Positions 45,840-54,609 of a stretch of DNA of 64,000 bases are shown here, piece by piece. The DNA lies in contig JADJTM010000002.1 in assembly GCA_016711205.1 (NCBI GenBank), forward strand, positions 372,001 through 436,000. Reading direction: 5' to 3'. The number at the start of each line of letters is the position of its first letter. The first letter of the stretch is position 1. The position numbers and the translations under genes are program-made. The notes under the pieces were generated by a model, which saw only the letters and a list, made by a program, of their open reading frames with translations, had not been told where the DNA came from and ran no database searches. This DNA comes from Micropruina sp. (GTDB lineage: Bacteria; Actinomycetota; Actinomycetes; Propionibacteriales; Propionibacteriaceae).

Positions 45840-46165
45840 CTCGAAGCGCTCCTGCCGGGAGTGTTCTTCGCTGCGAAGAAGGCTGCGGCTTTTCCCAGGA
45901 ACTCGTTGTCCAGCCGCAACTCGGTGTTCTCCCGGCGAAGCCGGTCCAGTTCGGCCCGCTCACTGGCATCCAACGGCGCCTCGGGTGGCGCACCTATCCG
46001 GTCGCGTTCCTGCTGGACCCAGCGGCCCAACAGTTGCTCACCGACCCTGATCTCGGCGGCGACCGCCGTGATCGTCCGGCCGGTGTCGAGCACCAGATGC
46101 GCAGCCTCCCGCCGATACTCCGGCGTGTAAGTGTTCCGCTTCTTCGTCGTTCCCATTGAGGACAT
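45836..46165 (-). CDS. IS3-family OrfA (element B)
   Basis: This 109-residue OrfA has a helix-turn-helix (YTPEYRREAAHLVLDTGRTI, then VAAEIRVGEQLLGRWVQQER) and a coiled coil (SERAELDRLRRENTELRLDN). It overlaps orfB by four bases in a -1 relationship; the usual QERFEVIDAEKA join lies in the orfB frame just before its nominal start, supporting synthesis of an OrfAB fusion by frameshifting. Confidence 0.9.
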   Translation of the reverse strand: MSSMGTTKKRNTYTPEYRREAAHLVLDTGRTITAVAAEIRVGEQLLGRWVQQERDRIGAPPEAPLDASERAELDRLRRENTELRLDNEFLGKAAAFFAAKNTPGRSASR

Positions 46166-46700
46166 CCTCTCCGGCGGCCCCCGACAAGGGAACCCGCCAA
46201 GACGGTGTCCGGGTTAAGGGGTCAACTCCACGCCTGGGCTGCCGATTACAATCCCTTCGGCGTCGCCACCATCACCAACACCAACGACGCCGAAATCACC
46301 AACACCAACCCCTACACCTTCGCCAACGGATTCGCCGACCGCACTACCGGCTGGATCCACTACGCCGCCCGCTACTACGACCCCACCACCGCCACCTGGA
46401 CCCAACAAGACCCCGTCGACGCCCCCCTCGACCCCAACAACGCCAACCGCTACAGCTATGCCGGCAACGACCCCATTAACAACACCGACCCCACCGGCCT
46501 GCAAATCTCGCTCATGGAGGCGTGCATCATCAATGGCGTTGGTGGAGGCATAGCGGGAGCCGTCGCTGGTGCGATCGTGGTAGGAACGGGCACTGTTGGA
46601 GTTGGAATCGGACCGGGCATGGGCACGGGATTCGTGGCGGGGTTCATCGGAGGGTGTGTTGGCGGAATGGCAATGCAGCTCCTCACTGGCTGGGCTGACC

Positions 46701-46997
46701 GTGACTAGCCAAGATGAGGTCCGCATTGTGAGCCCCGGCATATGGCGTCGGGGGTGGCGTGGCTTCTATCCCATGGGTGGCATTTTGGAAGTGCAAGACA
46801 GCAACCTCACCTTTGGGCCCGATCGGTTCGAACGGCTTTTCGGTGCGCGACCTGTAACTCTGAAGAAGCCATATAAAATAGAGGTCGTAGAAGGCGCCGT
46901 CTTTCCATTCATTCACGTGATGGCAGAGGGAAAGAAATACACGTTCGTTGCAAGGAGACCAACCAAGCTCTTGAAGGCCCTAGGAGTTGAGTGGTGA
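46701..46997 (+). CDS. Small PH/GRAM-like protein, possible partner of the RHS tip
   Basis: This protein of about 98 residues starts at a GTG overlapping the RHS stop by eight bases. The body (GGILEVQDSNLTFGPDRFER followed by LFGARPVTLKKPYKIEVVEG) resembles short bacterial PH/GRAM-like domains, and FPFIHVMAEGKKYTFVARRP completes an all-beta pattern before a final helix. Base composition dips to AT-rich inside the gene (CATATAAAATAGAGG at about 46871), unlike its neighbours. In RHS loci the gene right after the variable tip often encodes immunity; that role here is inferred from position. The start is uncertain. Confidence 0.55.
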   Translation: MTSQDEVRIVSPGIWRRGWRGFYPMGGILEVQDSNLTFGPDRFERLFGARPVTLKKPYKIEVVEGAVFPFIHVMAEGKKYTFVARRPTKLLKALGVEW

Positions 46998-47213
46998 CGA
47001 TGGTGATACGGCCCCGGGGACACCAAGCATGCCTGACGAAACGTGCCCCCACGAGCACCGCCCGGCAATCCGACACGACTCCCCAGTCTCCGCGCACAAC
47101 GGTGTGCCTCAAGGCACCGAGATGCTCGATTGTGAGAGCCCGGTATCCCAAAGCGCGTGGGAGTCGGCATCCGATTCCTGACCTTCTCGTGGGCCGGCGC
47201 CTATCGTTGTGCC

Positions 47214-47903
47214 ATGGCCTTCTCGTTGCGCGCCCTCGGCGCGATCGGTGCTTTGGCGCTGCTGACCGCCTGTGGAACCACCCGGCCCGTCGCCGGCACG
47301 ACCGCACCGTCGGTCGCCGCAACCTCGGCCACCCCCTCGGTAGAGTCGGCCTCGCCCAGCGCGTCCGTGCCGAGTTCGGCCTCAGCCAGCCCGTCCGGCA
47401 GCCCGAGCGCGCCGCCCAGCCCGGCCGCGACCACGCTGGTGCTGCAGCCCAAGGGTGTTGACACGCTCGGGTTCGGCACCGCTGAAGCCAAGGTGACCGC
47501 GGTGCTGAGCGCCAAGGTCGGCAAGGCGGACGACAGCTACTCCGGCCAGGTCTGCGAACTCGACGACGCCACGCCCTATGGCCGCCAGTTGCTCTACGGC
47601 GGGGCGGCGTTCCTGTTTCAGAGCAAGGCCAGGGGCACCAAGACCTCGCCGCGCACGTTCACCAGTTGGGTGGTCAACCTCGACCAACCGCTGAGCGCGA
47701 CCATGCGGCTGGCGGACGGCTACCCGCTCGACACCACGTTCGCCAAGCTGAAGACGGCGTTCCCCAAGGGCAAGCTGGCGAGGATCGCGCTCGGCGAGTC
47801 GTCGGTGTGGGTGTTCACCACACCCTCGGGCCTGTGGTACCGCGGCGATGACGCCAAGACCCCGACCGATGTCGGTGCTGGCGCGATGGGCACCTGTGAG
47901 TAG
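47214..47903 (+). CDS. Putative lipoprotein
   Basis: This 229-residue exported lipoprotein has a signal peptide with lipobox LTAC (AFSLRALGAIGALALLTACG, Cys near residue 20). A Ser/Pro/Ala-rich linker (about 30-75) is followed by a globular domain (VDTLGFGTAEAKVTAVLSAK ... GSGQVCEL-like region ... FTTPSGLWYRGDD) that I do not recognise. The ATG at 47214 gives the clean signal peptide. The kinase gene begins directly after its stop codon (TAGATG), so both are one operon, suggesting the lipoprotein works in the kinase's signalling output or input. Confidence 0.8.
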   Translation: MAFSLRALGAIGALALLTACGTTRPVAGTTAPSVAATSATPSVESASPSASVPSSASASPSGSPSAPPSPAATTLVLQPKGVDTLGFGTAEAKVTAVLSAKVGKADDSYSGQVCELDDATPYGRQLLYGGAAFLFQSKARGTKTSPRTFTSWVVNLDQPLSATMRLADGYPLDTTFAKLKTAFPKGKLARIALGESSVWVFTTPSGLWYRGDDAKTPTDVGAGAMGTCE

Positions 47904-49319
47904 ATGACAGAGCACCTACTCGCCGGACGTTATCGCCTGGAACGCGAGATCGGCGCCGGCGGCATGGGCCGGGTGTGGCGCGCCCGCGACGTCCGGCTCG
48001 ATCGCGAGGTGGCGATCAAGACCGTCGACCTCGGCGGCGTGCGTGACCCCTCGCTGGCTGGACGGTTCCAGCGCGAGATCGTGCTCACGGCCCGGCTGAC
48101 CAGCCCGCACACGGTGACCGTCTTCGACGGCGGCGTGGACGGCAACACCGCCTACCTGGTGATGGAGTTGTTGCGCGGCGAATCGCTGGCCGAACTGATC
48201 AGTCGCCGCGGCCCGCTCGGGCTGACCGCGACCCTCGACGTGGCCCGTCAGGTGACGCTGGGCCTGGCCGCGGCGCACGCGGTCGGTCTGGTGCATCGCG
48301 ACATCAAACCCGCCAACGTGATGCTCACCGAGGGCGGCAAGGTGAAGCTGCTCGACTTCGGCATCGCCCAGCTGACCGGTCAGGCCGACCCGCACCTGAC
48401 CGCGCCCTCGATGACCATCGGCACCGCCGCCTACATGTCGCCGGAACAGGCGGCCGGACTGCGGGTGGACGCCGCCACCGACCTCTACGCGCTCGGTTGC
48501 CTGATCATGACCATGCTGACCGGACGTCCGCCGTTCGACGGCGACCAGCCCGTGGTGGTGGCCGCCCATCAGATCAACAGCGCTCCGCCCCGGCTGAGCC
48601 AGCGGCGACCGGAGGTTCCCCAGGGTCTGGACGCGCTGGTCGCGGCCCTGCTGGCCAAGAGCCCGTCGGAGCGTCCGGACACCACCAGGACCCTGCGGGC
48701 GATCGAGCAACTGCAGGCCAACCCGTCCGCCCCGACGGTGCCGCTGGCCGCGCCGCCCGCGACGGCGCCCACCGCGGCGCCGATGCAGCCGACCCGGCCC
48801 TACACCCAACCGGCGCCCGCGCAGTCGTCCGGGTCGCCGGCCGTCCGGGCGCGGGCCACCCTGCCGCAGCAGCCCGGCTCCTGGTGGATCGCCGGGGTGT
48901 TGCTCAGCCTGATGGCGGCGGTGCTGGTCGCCGGGGTCGCGGTCAACCTGAGCGGGTTGGCGCTGACCAACCTGGGCCGAGTGTTTCCCGCTGCGAGCAC
49001 CTCGGCGAAGCCGACCGGCGCCTCGCCCAGGCCGAGCGCCACCGCGTCCAAGAAGACCAACACACCCGACGCGGGCACCGCGGTGGCACTCGCAGCCGCA
49101 CTGCAGGGCGTCCAGCTGGCGCTGGGTTCGCTGCCCGACAGCGAGGCGAAGGCCGACCTGGTGCAGCTGTGGGAGACCATGAGCGGCAGGATCTCGGCCG
49201 GATCCAACCCGAAGGACAACCTGACCGCGTTCGAGAAGGCGGTGAAGGCGTCCGACCTCGAGGGCTGGGAACAGCAGGCGGTGCTCGCCGCGACCGGCAT
49301 CGTCAAGTCCCTGCTGTGA
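47904..49319 (+). CDS. Membrane-anchored Ser/Thr protein kinase (Pkn type)
   Basis: This 471-residue protein has a complete kinase domain at 1-270. The Gly loop is IGAGGMGRVWRA, the ATP Lys is in EVAIKTVDL, the catalytic loop is HRDIKPANV, and the Mg loop is LLDFGIAQL followed by the activation segment GTAAYMSPEQ. A Pro/Ala/Thr-rich juxtamembrane linker follows. A membrane helix (GVLLSLMAAVLVAGVAVNL, near 335) and a short outer domain of about 110 residues complete it; no PASTA repeats are seen. It is encoded immediately after the lipoprotein. Unlike the MurJ-fused domain, all catalytic motifs are intact. Confidence 0.92.
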   Translation: MTEHLLAGRYRLEREIGAGGMGRVWRARDVRLDREVAIKTVDLGGVRDPSLAGRFQREIVLTARLTSPHTVTVFDGGVDGNTAYLVMELLRGESLAELISRRGPLGLTATLDVARQVTLGLAAAHAVGLVHRDIKPANVMLTEGGKVKLLDFGIAQLTGQADPHLTAPSMTIGTAAYMSPEQAAGLRVDAATDLYALGCLIMTMLTGRPPFDGDQPVVVAAHQINSAPPRLSQRRPEVPQGLDALVAALLAKSPSERPDTTRTLRAIEQLQANPSAPTVPLAAPPATAPTAAPMQPTRPYTQPAPAQSSGSPAVRARATLPQQPGSWWIAGVLLSLMAAVLVAGVAVNLSGLALTNLGRVFPAASTSAKPTGASPRPSATASKKTNTPDAGTAVALAAALQGVQLALGSLPDSEAKADLVQLWETMSGRISAGSNPKDNLTAFEKAVKASDLEGWEQQAVLAATGIVKSLL

Positions 49320-49372
49320 CAGTTGCGGGCCGGGTCGTCCGGCTCGCAGCGATCAGGGCTGTTGCGATGGGC

Positions 49373-50701
49373 TCACTCGGCCAGCTTGGAGAGCAGCAGA
49401 GCCTCGGCCAGACAGGCCTTGGCGAAGTCGCCCAGATGCAGCGACTCGTCGATGCCGTGCGGGCGTGAGTCCGGGTCGCAGACCGCGGTGACCAGCACCG
49501 TCGCGTCCGGAAAGGCCTGTTGAAAATCCGCCACCATCGGAATCGATCCACCCTGCCCCATGAACACCGGCTGAACCCCCCAGGCCTCGGCGAACGCCGC
49601 CCGCGCCGCCTCGGCAGCAGGCCCGGTGAACGGAATCGTGGTGCCCGAACCGGTCGAGCCGTCGCTGATGCGCACGAGCGCACCCCAGGGCGTGTGGCGC
49701 CGCAGGTGCTCGGTGAGCGCGGCCAGTGCAGCCGTCGGATCGGCGTCCGGCGCGATCCGCACGCTCACCTTCGCCCTGGCGCTCGGTGCCAGGGTGTTGG
49801 ACGCGTCGGCCACCGGTGTGGCGTCGATGCCCAGCACGGTGGCGGTGGGTTTCGTCCAGAGCCGGCCGGCGATCGAGCCCTGGCCGAGCACGCGGACGCC
49901 CTCCAGCAGCCCGGTCTCGTCGCGAAGCCGCTGCTCGGGATAGTCGAGCTCAGGGTCGGGCATGCTGCCCAGCCCCTGGATCGCCACGTTGCCCTGCTCG
50001 TCGTGCAGGGTGGCCAGCAGCCTGCACAGCGTGGTCAGCGCGTCCGGCACGGCACCGCCGAACTGCCCCGAATGCAGCGCGTGGTCGAGCGTGCTCACCT
50101 CGATGACACAGTCGACCAGGCCGCGCAGGGTGTCGGTGAAGGCGGGCTGCCCGACCTGCCAGTTGCCGGAGTCGGCGATCACATACACGTCGGCGGCCAA
50201 CTCGTCGCGGTGGCGGGCGATCAGGTCGGCCAACGAGGGCGATCCGACCTCTTCCTCGCCCTCGATGAACACGGTCACCCCGACCGGCGGACGTCCCTCG
50301 AACGCGCGCAACGCCGCCAGATGCACCAGCACCCCGGCCTTGTCGTCGGCGACGCCGCGGGCGAACAGCCGTCCGTCGGCCTCGCGCACCACGAGCGGGT
50401 CGCCGGTGCTCCACTTGCTGCGATCCCCGGTGGGCTGCACATCGTGATGCGCGTACAGGCAGACCGTCGGAGCACCCGCAGGCGCCGGAAAGCGGGCGAT
50501 CACCGCCGGTTGACCGCCTTCGGCGACGACGCGGACGTCCGGACAATCGAGCGCGCGCAGCCGGTCGGCGATCCATTCCGCCGAGCGCTGGACGTCGTCG
50601 TCGTGCGCCGCAAGAGCGCTCACCGAGGGGATCGCGACCAGTTCGGCCAACTCGCTGACGACTCCGGGCAGCACGGCGTTCACGGCATCATGCAGGGTCA
50701 T
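49373..50701 (-). CDS. M20-family dipeptidase
   Basis: This 442-residue zinc peptidase has the metal motif VCLYAHHDVQPTGD, with GRLFARGVADDKAG (second Asp), FIEGEEEVGSPSL (catalytic Glu), and a final metal His in DSRPHGIDES. The insertion domain for dimerisation is in the middle (about 190-320). The ATG at 50701 is chosen since MTLHDAVNAVLPGVVSELAE is typical; the in-frame extension upstream is not protein-like. Cytosolic peptide breakdown is the likely role. Confidence 0.92.
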   Translation of the reverse strand: MTLHDAVNAVLPGVVSELAELVAIPSVSALAAHDDDVQRSAEWIADRLRALDCPDVRVVAEGGQPAVIARFPAPAGAPTVCLYAHHDVQPTGDRSKWSTGDPLVVREADGRLFARGVADDKAGVLVHLAALRAFEGRPPVGVTVFIEGEEEVGSPSLADLIARHRDELAADVYVIADSGNWQVGQPAFTDTLRGLVDCVIEVSTLDHALHSGQFGGAVPDALTTLCRLLATLHDEQGNVAIQGLGSMPDPELDYPEQRLRDETGLLEGVRVLGQGSIAGRLWTKPTATVLGIDATPVADASNTLAPSARAKVSVRIAPDADPTAALAALTEHLRRHTPWGALVRISDGSTGSGTTIPFTGPAAEAARAAFAEAWGVQPVFMGQGGSIPMVADFQQAFPDATVLVTAVCDPDSRPHGIDESLHLGDFAKACLAEALLLSKLAE

Positions 50702-50840
50702 GACGCGAGCGTAGCGGCGCCCCTGAGCCGACCCCAAGCAGCCCCCGGAACCACCGGCGAAGCGTTGAAGAACGGCGTCCGCGCAGCCAAGCTTGCCGTT
50801 GCGGCGTGCCAACGTCGCGCCGCGAACAAGGAGCAAACCA

Positions 50841-51209
50841 ATGTCGTCCCACACCCGCATCACTCCCGAGAAGGTCGGCCGGATCGCCACCCGGGTTGCC
50901 ACCGAGACGGCCTTCGTGCTGACCGGCATGGCTGACGTCGTCGCCGGCACCGTGCAGGACGTCGTCAAACAGGGCCGGGCGACCTACACCGAACGCAAGG
51001 CGGCCGGTGAGACCCCGGTGGTGACCCGGGTCAAGCAGGTGCCGGGGCGGGTGCAGGGTCTGATCGGCGAGGTCAAGGAGGCCTACCTCAGCCTCTCCGA
51101 CCGGGGCCGTACCGTGCTGGCCGAGGGGTTCTCGTCCACCGCCCACCGCGCCACGCCGCCCGCGCCGCAGGCCACGCCCGGCGACTTCGAGCAGCCGCCC
51201 ATGTCCTGA
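50841..51209 (+). CDS. Small hypothetical protein
   Basis: This 122-residue, mostly helical protein (PEKVGRIATRVATETAFVLT, then ADVVAGTVQDVVKQGRATYT) has a Pro-rich C-terminal tail. It has no membrane helix or signal. The ATG follows AAGGAG (50828-50833). It is followed 23 bases later by a rhodanese gene, probably in one operon. I do not recognise the family; the helical amphipathic pattern resembles small actinobacterial stress or envelope-associated proteins, but no function is claimed. Confidence 0.65.
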   Translation: MSSHTRITPEKVGRIATRVATETAFVLTGMADVVAGTVQDVVKQGRATYTERKAAGETPVVTRVKQVPGRVQGLIGEVKEAYLSLSDRGRTVLAEGFSSTAHRATPPAPQATPGDFEQPPMS

Positions 51210-51232
51210 GTTCCCCGTGCCAGTATGGACCG

Positions 51233-51556
51233 GTGAGCCTGCCTGAGATTGCTGTGACCGACCTGTCCGACGACGCCGTGGTGCTCGATGTGCGCGAACC
51301 CAACGAATGGGCCCGCGGGCACGTGCCGAACGCGGTCCACCTGCCGATGGGCAGCGTGGCCGACCAGCTGGCGAGCCTGCCGAAGCTCACCGGTCCCCTG
51401 CCGGTGGTCTGCCGCGCGGGCGGGCGTTCCGCGAAGGTGGTCGAGTTTCTGCGCGGTCAGGGCATCGACGCGGTCAACGTGACCGGAGGCACCCTGGCGT
51501 GGGCCGCCGCGGGCAAGCCGTTGGCCGCCGACGAGGGCGAACCGACCGTCATCTGA
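51233..51556 (+). CDS. Rhodanese-like domain protein
   Basis: This 107-residue single-domain rhodanese has the typical VVLDVREPNEWARGHVPNAV start. Its active-site loop is VVCRAGGRSAK with the catalytic Cys, and it ends NVTGGTLAWAAAGKPL. Likely a sulfurtransferase or persulfide carrier. The GTG start is 23 bases after the upstream small gene. Confidence 0.9.
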   Translation: MSLPEIAVTDLSDDAVVLDVREPNEWARGHVPNAVHLPMGSVADQLASLPKLTGPLPVVCRAGGRSAKVVEFLRGQGIDAVNVTGGTLAWAAAGKPLAADEGEPTVI

Positions 51557-51601
51557 CCACCTCTTCCGAGCGGTGTTGACCCCCTCTACATGATGGTGTT
51601 G

Positions 51602-51628
51602 ATCCGACCCCCGTCATGGGGGTCGGAT
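51602..51628. terminator. Perfect 11-bp stem-loop after the rhodanese gene
   Basis: ATCCGACCCCC (51602-51612) pairs exactly with GGGGGTCGGAT (51618-51628) around the loop GTCAT. There is no long T-run, but it lies in the short gap before the M3 peptidase gene. Confidence 0.7.
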
Positions 51629-51672
51629 TCACAGCATGTGCACGCGCTGCGGTGACTCGGCAAGATGAACCC

Positions 51673-53715
51673 ATGACGCTCGATGCCGCGAACCCGTTCG
51701 CCAGCCCGTCCACGCTGCCGTACCTGCTCACACCGTGGGCAAAGGTGCGGGCCGAGCACTACCTGCCGGCCGTCGATGCCGGCATCGAGCAGCGGCTGGC
51801 CGAGCTGCAGGCCGTCGCCGACAACACCGAGCCGCCCGATCAGGCCAACGTGATCGACGCCTGGGAGTCCTCCGGGCAGCTGCTCGGCCGTGCTCTGGGC
51901 GCGTTCTGGACCGTGCAGCCCGCCGACACCACCGACGAACTGGACGCCATCGACGCCGAGATCGCGCCCAAGATGGCGCGGCTGGGCGATGCGATCTACC
52001 AGAACCAGGCGCTCTACGACCGCGTCAGCGCGCTGGCCGGGCGGGTCGAGGCCGGCGAGGTGCAGCTCGACCCGCAGGCGTCCTATTGGCTGGAGCAGCG
52101 GCTGCGCGACTTCGTCCGGGCCGGAGTGGGGCTGCCCGAACAGGATCGGGCCCGGCTGCGCGAACTCAACGCCACCCTGGCCGAGCTGCAGTCCTCCTTC
52201 GGCCGGCGCTCACTCGCCGGCTCGAACGCCGCCGCCGTGCTGGTCGAAGACGAGGCCGAGCTGGCCGGGGCGTCCGAGTCCACCAAGGCCGGGGCCCGGG
52301 CCGCCGCCGAAACCCGCGGTCTGGACGGCTGGCTGCTCGAGCTCGACTCGTGCACGCCGCAGGCGATCCTCGCCGAGCTCAGCGACCGCGAGCTGCGCCG
52401 GCGGGTGCACGAGGCGTCCACCGCGCGGGGCTGGAGCGGCGAGCACGACACCCGGGGGCTGGTGGTCGACATCGCCCGCGCCAGGGCCGAGCGTGCCGTG
52501 CTGCTGGGCTACCCGAACCACTCCGAGTACGTCGCGGCGGACGCGTGCGCGAAGACGTCCGAGGCGGTGCACGGAATGCTCAGCCGGCTGGCGGCGCCGG
52601 CGGTGCGGAACGTGCACGCCGAGGCGGCCGACCTGCAGCCGCTGCAGGACGAGCCGCTCGAACCCTGGGACTGGGAGTACTGCTCCGAACAGCTCAAGGG
52701 CCGCCGCTACCACTTCGACGCCGCCCTGCTGCGGCCCTACCTCGAGCTGGAGCGGGTGCTGCACGAGGGCGTGTTCGCCGCCGCCACCGGCCTGTTCGGC
52801 ATCACGTTCGACGAGCGCACCGACCTGGCCGGCTACCACGACGAGGTGCGGGTCTTCGAGGTCTTCGACGCCGACGGCACCGGGCTCGGCCTGTTTCTGG
52901 CCGACTACTACACCCGCGCCGGCAAGCAGGGCGGCGCCTGGATGAACAACATCGTCGACCAGAACCACCTGCTGGGGCAGCGGCCGGTGGTGGTGAACAA
53001 CCTCAACATCGTCAAACCGCCGGCGGGGCAGCCGACGCTGCTGACCTGGGGCGAGGTGCGCACCCTGTTCCACGAGTTCGGCCACGCCCTGCACGGGCTG
53101 CTCGCCGACAGCCACTACCCGTCCCAGTCGGGGGCGCAGACGCCACGCGACTTCGTCGAGTTCCCTTCGCAGGTCAACGAGATGTGGTCGCTCGATCCCG
53201 CGCTGCTGCAGCGGTTCGCGGTGCATCACCAGACCGGGGAACCGATCCCGTCCGAGTGGGTGAGCGATCTGCGGGCCGCGGAACTGTTCAACCAGGGCTG
53301 GTCGACCACCGAACTGCTGGCCGCCTCGATGCTGGATCAGGCCTGGCACTCGACGCCCATCGATCAACTGCCCACAAGGGCCGACGAGGTGCTCGACTTC
53401 GAGCGGCGTTCGCTGGCCACGGCGGGCGTCGACGCGCCGCTGGCGCCCACCCGCTACCGGTCCACCTACTTTCGGCACATCTTCGAAGGTGGGTACGCGG
53501 CGGGCTACTACAGCTACCTCTGGTCCGAGGTGCTGGACGCCGACGCGGGCGCCTGGTTTCTCGCCAACGGCGGCCTGACCAGGGCCAACGGGCAGCGGTA
53601 CCGTGAGAAACTGCTGGCGCCCGGCGGCTCGGTGGACGTGCTGGCGACCTACCGCGACTTCCGTGGTCAGGATCCCGACATCGGCCATCTGCTGACCCGC
53701 CGCGGGCTGAACTGA
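51673..53715 (+). CDS. M3-family metallopeptidase (peptidyl-dipeptidase Dcp-like)
   Basis: This 680-residue enzyme carries the zinc motif HEFGHALHGLL near residue 460 and the downstream Glu region (DFVEFPSQVNEMWSLDP), both characteristic of M3 peptidases (Dcp/oligopeptidase A). The Dcp-type N terminus (NPFASPSTLPYLLTPWAKVR) fits the ATG at 51673. No signal peptide, so cytosolic peptide degradation is likely. It is followed 10 bases later by a frameshifted HAD gene. Confidence 0.93.
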   Translation: MTLDAANPFASPSTLPYLLTPWAKVRAEHYLPAVDAGIEQRLAELQAVADNTEPPDQANVIDAWESSGQLLGRALGAFWTVQPADTTDELDAIDAEIAPKMARLGDAIYQNQALYDRVSALAGRVEAGEVQLDPQASYWLEQRLRDFVRAGVGLPEQDRARLRELNATLAELQSSFGRRSLAGSNAAAVLVEDEAELAGASESTKAGARAAAETRGLDGWLLELDSCTPQAILAELSDRELRRRVHEASTARGWSGEHDTRGLVVDIARARAERAVLLGYPNHSEYVAADACAKTSEAVHGMLSRLAAPAVRNVHAEAADLQPLQDEPLEPWDWEYCSEQLKGRRYHFDAALLRPYLELERVLHEGVFAAATGLFGITFDERTDLAGYHDEVRVFEVFDADGTGLGLFLADYYTRAGKQGGAWMNNIVDQNHLLGQRPVVVNNLNIVKPPAGQPTLLTWGEVRTLFHEFGHALHGLLADSHYPSQSGAQTPRDFVEFPSQVNEMWSLDPALLQRFAVHHQTGEPIPSEWVSDLRAAELFNQGWSTTELLAASMLDQAWHSTPIDQLPTRADEVLDFERRSLATAGVDAPLAPTRYRSTYFRHIFEGGYAAGYYSYLWSEVLDADAGAWFLANGGLTRANGQRYREKLLAPGGSVDVLATYRDFRGQDPDIGHLLTRRGLN

Positions 53716-53725
53716 GGACGCGACC

Positions 53726-54566
53726 ATGGCGACGCGACGTGGCCCGAGCGTGCTGCTGCTCGACATCGACGGCACCGTGGTCAACTACCGGCTCGAGGTG
53801 CCGCCCGGCGCGGCCGATGCGCTGCGGGCGGTGCGCGGGCGCGGACACCTGGTCTACCTCTGCACCGGACGAAGCCGCGCCGAGATCTACCCGCACCTGT
53901 GGGAGCTCGGGGTGGACGGGCTGATCGGCGGCAACGGCAGCTACGTCGAGGACGGTGACCTGGTCGTCTTTCACCAGGTGCTCGACCCGGTCGTGGTGCA
54001 GCGTGCCGTCGACTGGATGCTGGAGCGTGACCTCGGCTTCTACCTCGAATGCAACGCGGGCCTGTTCGGCAGCGACAACCTGCCCGAGAAGGCCGCGGCG
54101 ATCCTCGGCGGGCCGACACCCGAGAACGTGGCCTTCGTGCGCAACGGCTTCCCCGACATGATCTACGGCGCGCGCGAGGGGCGCGACGACGTAAACAAGA
54201 TCAGCTTCGTGCTCGAGGACGGCATCGACCTGGACGCCCTCGCGCGCGACTACGCCGGCGAGGCGTCCATCGACACCTGGAGCATGACCGGCAACGGCCC
54301 CGAGTTCGGCGAGTTCGGCCAACTGGGCATTCACAAGGGCGGGGCCGTCCGTCGGCTGGCCGAGCACCTGGGTGCGGACGCGCGACGACCTGATCGGCTT
54401 CGGTGACGCCCGCAGCGACCTGGAGCTGTTCGCGGCGTGCGGAACGTCCGTCGCCATGGGCAACGCCCCCGACGAGGTGAAGGCCGCCGCCACCCTGGTC
54501 ACCGATGACGTGGACGAGAACGGGCTGGCCAACGCGTTCGTCCGGCTGGGGCTGATCGAGGGCTGA
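53726..54566 (+). pseudogene. HAD-superfamily hydrolase, frameshifted near the 3' end
   Basis: A Cof-type HAD phosphatase of about 279 residues. The nucleophile motif LLLDIDGTVVNYRLEV lies at the N terminus, and CTGRSRAEI (motif II) and INKISF/KGGAVRRLAEHLG (Lys motif) follow. The last motif (DDLIGFGDARSDLELFAACG, VAMGNAPDEVKAAA) is in a different frame from about 54378. The 841-base length is one base over whole codons; removing one base in GCGCG gives a continuous LGADADDLIGFGD. Either the gene is broken or this is an assembly insertion. Confidence 0.85.
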
Positions 54567-54609
54567 GTGCGCCGGCCTCGGCATTCGTTCACAGACTCGG
54601 GCGTCTACC

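Larger units (their letters stand above)
44918..46230 (-). mobile_element. IS3-family insertion sequence B (transposase frameshifted)
   Basis: This 1313-bp element has imperfect terminal inverted repeats (left TGGAGATGACCCTTGATGCC; right, complemented, TGGAGTTGACCCCTTAACCC; both continue CGGACA or GGACA). It is flanked by a 4-bp duplication CGCC (44914-44917 and 46231-46234). Excision restores the RHS frame (AAVA-W-AADYNPFG). Its termini and proteins differ from element A, so this is an independent insertion 171 bp away. Confidence 0.92.
40858..46708 (+). pseudogene. Secreted RHS-repeat protein gene split by two IS elements
   Basis: Three fragments (40858-43459, 44751-44917, 46235-46708) join in one frame of 1081 codons when each IS and one copy of its 4-bp duplication are removed. 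The product would be 1080 residues. It has a signal peptide (SLAVILASSLGLVTLLATAP), an N-terminal beta domain and many YD repeats (YSYDIYGRLKT, FSYDSSNRVTT, YSYDAAGNLTA). The RHS core end follows (FADRTTGWIHYAARYYDPTT ... YSYAGNDPINNTDPTGL). After that, only about 68 residues remain as the variable tip: Gly-rich and hydrophobic (INGVGGGIAGAVAGAIVVGT, then GFVAGFIGGCVGGMA). As it stands the first fragment ends about 17 codons into the first IS, so the shell lacks its tip. Confidence 0.88.

Noticed and set aside
47904..49319. PASTA-type PknB kinase
   Set aside because: The outer part is only about 110 residues without PASTA repeats, and the gene is not in a division/PBP context.
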